Source: a virus. Taken from it: a stretch of 20,264 bases of DNA. Under the pieces are notes generated by a model. It was not told the origin of the DNA. It saw nothing but the letters and a program-made list of their open reading frames with translations, and searched no databases. The position numbers and the translations under genes were made by a program. Numbering within the stretch: the first letter of the stretch is position 1; each line of letters begins with the position of its first letter. Location of the stretch: IMG/VR virus record IMGVR_UViG_3300025168_000893, positions 1 through 20,264 of that record; one strand, written 5' to 3'. Shown here one piece after another: positions 15,045-20,264 of the stretch.

Positions 15045-15505
15045 TATGCTCTCCAGTTGACGCGGATGTTAGTGACTGTCGCGTCTGCTCCAGACGTGTC
15101 CGTCTTCTTAGCAACAACGTATATGGTACCACGAGAGGTGCCTGTAATCGCTGTGCCCGCACCGGTGCCGCCATCGAAGTGATAGTCAATCTCGTCAGAA
15201 AAGATTGCTCCGCCTTTCGTCGCAGCCCCGACGCCAACCGTGATATTTTCAGTGGACGGGTTCGTGATTGGGATGTTACCCGCGGAATCGCGCGCCAAGT
15301 ATGTCGTGATTGAAGTACCGTGACCCACCGTGGTGACCTCAAACTCGATAGACTGAATGTTGCAGTCATCAGGGAAACTGGCGGAGTTGGTCGAGTTTGT
15401 CGTGTCAACCGTAACAGGGAACACCTGATATGTAGTTGTGATATTTGCCGGCGACGTGCTACCGTGGTGATACGAGTAGCCGAAGTGAGTATAAGATTTG
15501 ATCAT
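15044..15505 (-). CDS. Small beta-rich structural protein
   Basis: A 153-residue Thr/Ser/Gly-rich protein without membrane segments or cysteine clusters. It has alternating beta segments (IQSIEFEVTTVG, TSITTYLARD, GTIYVVAKKT, TVTNIRVNW). I recognise no family. It sits directly before the fibre gene with a TAATG overlap, so it may be a fibre base, adaptor or decoration protein. The start is ATG with a GGGGG stretch upstream. Confidence 0.7.
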   Translation of the reverse strand: MIKSYTHFGYSYHHGSTSPANITTTYQVFPVTVDTTNSTNSASFPDDCNIQSIEFEVTTVGHGTSITTYLARDSAGNIPITNPSTENITVGVGAATKGGAIFSDEIDYHFDGGTGAGTAITGTSRGTIYVVAKKTDTSGADATVTNIRVNWRA

Positions 15506-15571
15506 AAAAGACCCCCGAAAGACACTCGTGTTTGTAGCTTAACATTAAATGCACCCTGGAAGGTCTCGGTA

Positions 15572-16021
15572 TCAGCCAAATACGAACCAGTTGATGCCAT
15601 TGGTATATAACTGATAGCTCGAATAGCCCGTGGTTACAATCAAGCGATCCGACCCTTCGAGCGTTTCCCGTATCGGTGTCGTGACTGTGATGTTGTTGGC
15701 TGCGGCCCTGCCACCCTCGTCTTTGAGGAAAAAAGTAAACCCCGCACCTACTGAGGATGACTCGGGAAGCTCAACAGTAATAGCGCCGTGTGACGTGTCA
15801 ACACCCACGAAATAGTCAGTAGGCTTGACCTTGTAGGGGCTGTTGGTAATAGATACCGACTCATGGTTGAAGCGCATACCTCCGCGTAAGTGAAGTAGGC
15901 CATCAGCCATTAGTAGGGGGCCAGCAGCCACGACCCGAGCGGAGCCTTTCCGCCACGTAAGCAGCCGGTTCTCCGAGCCTCGACCAAACCCTCGACGTAA
16001 GTAGTCAGAGAACCGCGGCAT
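15572..16021 (-). CDS. Small tail or fibre-associated protein with beta domain
   Basis: A 149-residue protein. The first 25 residues are basic (SDYLRRGFGRGSENR, WRKGS), and residues 48-149 form a beta domain with VTDY-like start (PTDYFVGVDT), ITVELPESS, FFLKDEGGRAAANNITVTT and a closing YSSYQLYTNGINWFVF. This arrangement of strand, LP turn, KDE.G.A..N.I and final W is common in short phage tail-fibre and decoration domains. The basic N terminus might bind a partner. It overlaps the large virion protein gene by one base (TAATG). Confidence 0.72.
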   Translation of the reverse strand: MPRFSDYLRRGFGRGSENRLLTWRKGSARVVAAGPLLMADGLLHLRGGMRFNHESVSITNSPYKVKPTDYFVGVDTSHGAITVELPESSSVGAGFTFFLKDEGGRAAANNITVTTPIRETLEGSDRLIVTTGYSSYQLYTNGINWFVFG

Positions 16022-19000
16022 TACTTATCACCCGGACGTTTCTGCCGCCCTTTCCGTGCAGCGTCGTAAACTTTTTCTGACCCCTTCTCATTGCGGGCAC
16101 GCCTACTCTCACCCGCCACCGTGCGGCTCGGGTAGACATCCTCGGTGTCAAGCCCGGTGACGCGACGTGCCCAAAGAATCGACTCTCCCTTCGCCGCGGC
16201 CTGCTCCAGTGGAGTCACGCGAGACTTCATAAGTATCGAGTTAAGCTCGCCGATGGGAGTATTGACAAAGAGCAGACGAGGTATCCCTGGCATCATATAA
16301 TAGCGCGCCTCTTTAATCGTGCCCGCGAACTCCGCCACGGGCCGCCCCTGCTCAAGCGCATCTTTACGCTCTGCCTCCTTCGTAAACGGGTCTTCCGACG
16401 GCGTCGTGGCGAACGTGTCAATCCCCGATGCCTCTGCAATAGCCACTAACGACGGGTGCAGCTTTTGCGGGTATGACGCTTTTTCCAAGCCGTAAGACGC
16501 AAGAAGCTCACTGGGAACCGGCGCTCTCTGAGGGCTGAACACCTCACCTAAAACACCCATCGACTGAACCAAATCGTCGGTACTGTCGCCCTCAGTTACC
16601 AACGACAACGGCGCTTTGACCAAGCCCTCGGCGGCCAGAATCATCGTGGCTGCCGTGTACCCCATGTGGTGAAACGCTGCGGTGTAAAACGGCTCAGGTA
16701 GCATGACAAAGGTATATGGCGTGTCCGGTGTGTTGTTCCGAATACCGTTGATCCACTTTCTCATGTTCTCTCTGTAGGTGTGCGGTACAGCAAGACCCGG
16801 ACGGTCGCGGCGAAACGTTCTACGTGAAGACATTGCAGGTTTGGGCACGTAGTACCGCGACAACTCCAGAGTACCCGTAGCCATCAGGAGACGTTTAATC
16901 TTGTCACCGGTAAACAGGGCACTCGACTCCAAGGCACCCGCTCTCATCTTACCCGACACCCAAGTCTCAAAGTCGCGACGAACATCATCGGGGATCGCAT
17001 CGGCCGAGCCATAGTGTTCTTCTAACGCTTCTTTGAGGCCGTAATAGGTGTCGCTCAACTCAATCGACATATTCTCTGTATCGATCCCGTACTCGTCGAC
17101 CATATCGTAGTACAGCATGTCACTGAGTAAGTCGAGCCCGTGCTCGTAGGATCTCCGCATAACGCCCAGACGATACGCGCCCTTCGGGCTAAACACCGTG
17201 TCCATTATCTGGCGGTTCGCGTTCTTCTGGAAAGCCCAAAACGGTAGCACCAGGTTGATCAGCCAGTGGCGATCCCACTTCGACATGGAACCCGCATAGT
17301 CATACAGCGCGTCAATCGTGATTCGCGCAGCAGTACGGGCATCAATGCCCATCTCCATGAGTGTAACCATCGCGCCCAATCGCTCGCGCTCAGACCAGGC
17401 TTCCGCTATATCGGCCGCCACACGCGGGAAATCGTTTAAGGAGAGAAACCGCTTCAACCGAAGCGCCATATCAGGGTCGTTTTCTTTCGCCTGCTTCAGC
17501 AATAGGTCGAGTGACTTCTGAATCTTTGTGCCCAACTGGGCCGTGTCGAAGCTGGAAAAGATCCCTTCCTGTAGAGCAACGTCCCGTATAACTTTCGCCG
17601 AAGTGGGGTTTCCCCCAAGAGAGTATACGATGCGACGCCCCTCTAAAATGTCGTTGACCTCTAACCGCCACTTAGACCCCATCAAGATCGCTCCAGCCCA
17701 ATGCGCGCCCTTGTCACCTGCTTTCTGTAGCTGCTTCCTGATTGCCTCACCCGCTTTGGGGAACCCGAGCTTTTTCGCCGCAACGACAACTGCCTGACCA
17801 AGAGGGTTTGAGATCGCGTTCTGATCCATCATCCTAATAGTCGACACAAACGCAGGACGAAAGCCCGTCACTAAAGCCATTTGATTGTAGTGGTCAAACG
17901 TGTTCATCGTGAAGTAGCGTGACTTCATTACAAAGTGGCCGCGAACCATCCGTGTCTTTGAGTAGCGATACGACCACGCCAGCCCCATAGCAAGTGGGTC
18001 CGTCGTAACTGCGGTACCCCCGCCGATAGCCTCTAAAAAGTCGCCCTTCAACAAGTCACTTACAGAGGGGTCAGTCGCACGTATCAACGCCTGAGACAAC
18101 CGCCTACGTGCCGCTTTCGGGACATACAAATCCAACCCGTAAAGGTCCATACCCTTCACGAAGTTCGGGCTATAGCCATGTACTTGGTACAACTGCAACA
18201 CGCGAAGCATATCGACTTCGGACTCTACAACCTCACCAGAAACCCAACGCTTAAAAGCTGATGCTGTTTGTGCGTCAGTCACAATACCCATCTTCGCCCA
18301 AGTAGACATCGCCTTCGCCGCTTTCCCGTGACCAGCGATAAGAACCACTACTCGGTTCGCTACCTTCGGATCGCCTTTGAATAGGGACGGACTGACTAAG
18401 TCTGAGTAAAGCTGCGTAAATATATGCGCAGAATCCATGCGCTGAGCCGCGGGTAAGAACTGCAGATCAAACTGCTTTGTTGCGCGCCCCAGACCGGCGG
18501 GGGGCCGACGACTTACACCCGATGCGTACATCAACGACTCAATGAGGCTACCAGGCTGACCTGCCTTTGATGGGGCACCAAAGATATTCGGTAAAAGCTG
18601 ACGCCCAGGAGCCACCCCTGCTGCCTTTAGAACCTCCGATATAAACGGGCTGGCGGCAGAATCCGACTTGATCTTGGCCAAGGCAGAGGTGACCAGCTCG
18701 GCTTTTGCCCGCATCTGCGTGTACTCCAACGTGCCTTTATGAACATGAATCGACTCAGCAAAATCTATCAATGCGTTCAACTCGGCCGAGGTTAGCGGCC
18801 CCTGCGCAGGGTCGAAAAAGCGTTTCATCTGCATCAAAACCGAACCCATCATGTCGTGACCCGAACTAATCGCGGGGCGACCACTATCGGCGAAGTTGAC
18901 CAGATCACCTGTGATATACGCTACCGTTGAATCAAAGTCACCCGTAGTGATTAGTTTGATCACGTCGCCGACTGTCTGCTCAAGCTCTTTTGGCATCGCG

Positions 19001-20264
19001 ATAATCGAGCGGCGTATCGGTTCAGGTAAGTTACGCATGTCTTCCACCGCGTCACCGCCCAAGTAGATACTACGCACCCACTTCTTGACTCCAGCAAACT
19101 CCCCGCTTGACACCCAGTTGTCGATGATCTGGGTCGGAGTCATCTCTTTAATGGCCTCTCGCCGCGCGCTTAGAGCCATGCGTGGACCAGGTGCTTTCGC
19201 TAAAAGCGACGCGCCTATTACCTCTTCAGTCAACCTAACTAAATCAGCCGCGGCAAACTCGGCCTTGCCCTCGGGGAACCGCCCCGCCATGTAGACCGGT
19301 CCAGGTAGCGTAATCTTGCCTAACCCATCCTTCTTATCGACCCCCCGCGCAGCAGCGTCTGCCGCAGCAGACTCGTCAAACTGCTTCACGAGATCCACGT
19401 GGCTTATGTCATGACCCAACCTACGGGACTCTCGTGCCAGGTCTTTGAACAAGTTGTAGCGAGTCCCCTTGTTACGCAGTGAATCCCCCGTGATCTCGTC
19501 ACGCACAGTCTTCATTATGTTCCGAAGAAACGGCTGCTTCGCTGGCTCATTACCCAGCAGCTCATCAAACACCTTGCGAATATCGGGGGTGACCGTCACG
19601 TCGAGGCCGCTTAGTGATCCGTAGATACCGATCAGCCACTGCTTCATCTGCTCAAACACCTGCTTCAGCGACGGTTTCGCCGCCACACCGGTGCGTATGT
19701 ATTCCTCGAACGCGCGCGCAAACTTCTCTTCTGCCTCTGTGACCATCTCTGCGGTACCGTCAAATCGCCCGCCCTTCGCTGAAACGCTCACACCCTCCGT
19801 ATCATTGAGCCACTTGACGACGGTGTCCATCTGAACCTCGCTCAAGTCCCGACGCATGACGTGGCCTATCTCGTGAATAAAGGTGGCAAAGTTTGGCTTG
19901 TTGAGTCCATAGATGACGGACCGACCGTTCTCCAAAAACTCCATCGCCCCCCGAAGCTCATCGTCAATTTCTTGCGCCAGCACCTGCGCTTTATACATCC
20001 CTTTATGGGTGGTCTCTAAGTCTTTTGCGCGGTCCCAGAGCCAGTGGTGCAAGATATGAGGCGCAATATCATCGTCGACACCCTCGGTAATACCCGACTT
20101 CTGTAGCCCTTTGAGTCGTTGCGTAATTCGCCGCTTAATCGTTTCCGATACTACCTTACTGCTAAACCTATTTTTTACGTCCCGCGCAAGCTGAGCTGAC
20201 TTAGTCTTTAGCGACCCAACGTCACCGCGCCCTGTAAGCCAGAGGTTAATCTCTACCGCGTCAA
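16021..20264 (-). CDS. Large internal-virion-type polyvalent protein with HExxH metallopeptidase motif (5' part outside window)
   Basis: The reading frame stays open to the right edge, giving at least 1,413 residues; the true start is outside. A TTG at 20052 lies in mid-frame and is not a credible start, since a further 70 sense codons precede it. Near the visible N terminus, ATFIHEIGHVMRRDL contains a zinc-metallopeptidase motif (HEIGH at 19861-19875), and EEKFARAFEEYIRTG some 45-57 residues later can supply the third ligand. The middle and C-terminal parts are long, mainly helical and unrecognised, but LINLVLPFWAFQKNANRQIM (about 17200-17262) resembles a hydrophobic block with conserved PF-aromatic seen in giant phage polyproteins (LPD-type domains). 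The tail end is basic (RRARNEKGS, RKGRQKRPGDK). Such proteins are packaged in the capsid and ejected with the DNA. Role and class are inferred from size, motif and position. Confidence 0.8.
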   Translation of the reverse strand, partial: DAVEINLWLTGRGDVGSLKTKSAQLARDVKNRFSSKVVSETIKRRITQRLKGLQKSGITEGVDDDIAPHILHHWLWDRAKDLETTHKGMYKAQVLAQEIDDELRGAMEFLENGRSVIYGLNKPNFATFIHEIGHVMRRDLSEVQMDTVVKWLNDTEGVSVSAKGGRFDGTAEMVTEAEEKFARAFEEYIRTGVAAKPSLKQVFEQMKQWLIGIYGSLSGLDVTVTPDIRKVFDELLGNEPAKQPFLRNIMKTVRDEITGDSLRNKGTRYNLFKDLARESRRLGHDISHVDLVKQFDESAAADAAARGVDKKDGLGKITLPGPVYMAGRFPEGKAEFAAADLVRLTEEVIGASLLAKAPGPRMALSARREAIKEMTPTQIIDNWVSSGEFAGVKKWVRSIYLGGDAVEDMRNLPEPIRRSIIAMPKELEQTVGDVIKLITTGDFDSTVAYITGDLVNFADSGRPAISSGHDMMGSVLMQMKRFFDPAQGPLTSAELNALIDFAESIHVHKGTLEYTQMRAKAELVTSALAKIKSDSAASPFISEVLKAAGVAPGRQLLPNIFGAPSKAGQPGSLIESLMYASGVSRRPPAGLGRATKQFDLQFLPAAQRMDSAHIFTQLYSDLVSPSLFKGDPKVANRVVVLIAGHGKAAKAMSTWAKMGIVTDAQTASAFKRWVSGEVVESEVDMLRVLQLYQVHGYSPNFVKGMDLYGLDLYVPKAARRRLSQALIRATDPSVSDLLKGDFLEAIGGGTAVTTDPLAMGLAWSYRYSKTRMVRGHFVMKSRYFTMNTFDHYNQMALVTGFRPAFVSTIRMMDQNAISNPLGQAVVVAAKKLGFPKAGEAIRKQLQKAGDKGAHWAGAILMGSKWRLEVNDILEGRRIVYSLGGNPTSAKVIRDVALQEGIFSSFDTAQLGTKIQKSLDLLLKQAKENDPDMALRLKRFLSLNDFPRVAADIAEAWSERERLGAMVTLMEMGIDARTAARITIDALYDYAGSMSKWDRHWLINLVLPFWAFQKNANRQIMDTVFSPKGAYRLGVMRRSYEHGLDLLSDMLYYDMVDEYGIDTENMSIELSDTYYGLKEALEEHYGSADAIPDDVRRDFETWVSGKMRAGALESSALFTGDKIKRLLMATGTLELSRYYVPKPAMSSRRTFRRDRPGLAVPHTYRENMRKWINGIRNNTPDTPYTFVMLPEPFYTAAFHHMGYTAATMILAAEGLVKAPLSLVTEGDSTDDLVQSMGVLGEVFSPQRAPVPSELLASYGLEKASYPQKLHPSLVAIAEASGIDTFATTPSEDPFTKEAERKDALEQGRPVAEFAGTIKEARYYMMPGIPRLLFVNTPIGELNSILMKSRVTPLEQAAAKGESILWARRVTGLDTEDVYPSRTVAGESRRARNEKGSEKVYDAARKGRQKRPGDK

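Noticed and set aside
13978-15060. Long rightward open frame of 360 codons opposite the fibre gene
   Set aside because: It mirrors the repetitive Gly/Ser/Thr/Ala codons of the fibre gene, has low-complexity Pro/Ser/Val content and shows no ribosome site or recognisable domain.
20050-20052. TTG as start of the large virion protein
   Set aside because: The frame stays open for 70 more codons to the window edge and continues with similar composition, so the real start is outside.

Overview
The window reads as part of a double-stranded DNA bacteriophage genome, probably a lytic phage of an aquatic bacterium. The evidence is a compact phage replication block, a lysis-type cassette of small membrane proteins, fibre-like structural proteins and a very large internal-virion-type protein. 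The structural style (Asp-box propeller, Gly/Ser/Thr-rich fibre, large protein with a metallopeptidase motif) resembles marine podovirus-like phages. No portal, capsid, terminase or integrase gene lies in the window, so morphology and lifestyle are inference. Genes are packed tightly; no gene-free stretch exceeds about 120 bases, and I see no tRNA, rRNA, CRISPR array or insertion sequence.

Layout. All genes but one are on the minus strand. Positions 27-7481 hold an early replication/recombination operon, transcribed leftwards: SNF2-like helicase, Cas4/RecB-like PD-(D/E)XK nuclease with Fe-S type cysteines, Sak4-like RecA-fold ATPase, a putative ssDNA-binding protein, and a family A DNA polymerase fused to a family 4 uracil-DNA glycosylase-like domain. 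Positions 7482-7597 are a short divergent control region whose two predicted -35 boxes form the arms of one inverted repeat. It drives the helicase operon leftwards and a small XRE-type regulator (7598-7906) rightwards.

Positions 7907-9653 hold a lysis-type cassette of small membrane proteins around a YkuD-like cysteine enzyme. Positions 9650-11373 hold four related proteins of 122-130 residues, arranged as two pairs on either side of a small holin-like gene. Positions 11383-16021 hold an Asp-box propeller, an 842-residue fibre-like protein and two small beta-rich proteins. From 16021 to the right edge runs a very large protein with an HExxH metallopeptidase motif, whose start lies outside the window.

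How it works together (inference). The helicase, nuclease, ATPase, binding protein and polymerase would replicate and recombine the phage genome. The XRE protein sits where it could set the balance at the divergent promoters. The late operon runs from beyond the right edge and ends exactly at the stop of the regulator gene, with no visible terminator, so late transcription would run antisense through the regulator. Five gene junctions are TAATG and three are ATGA, which points to extensive translational coupling.
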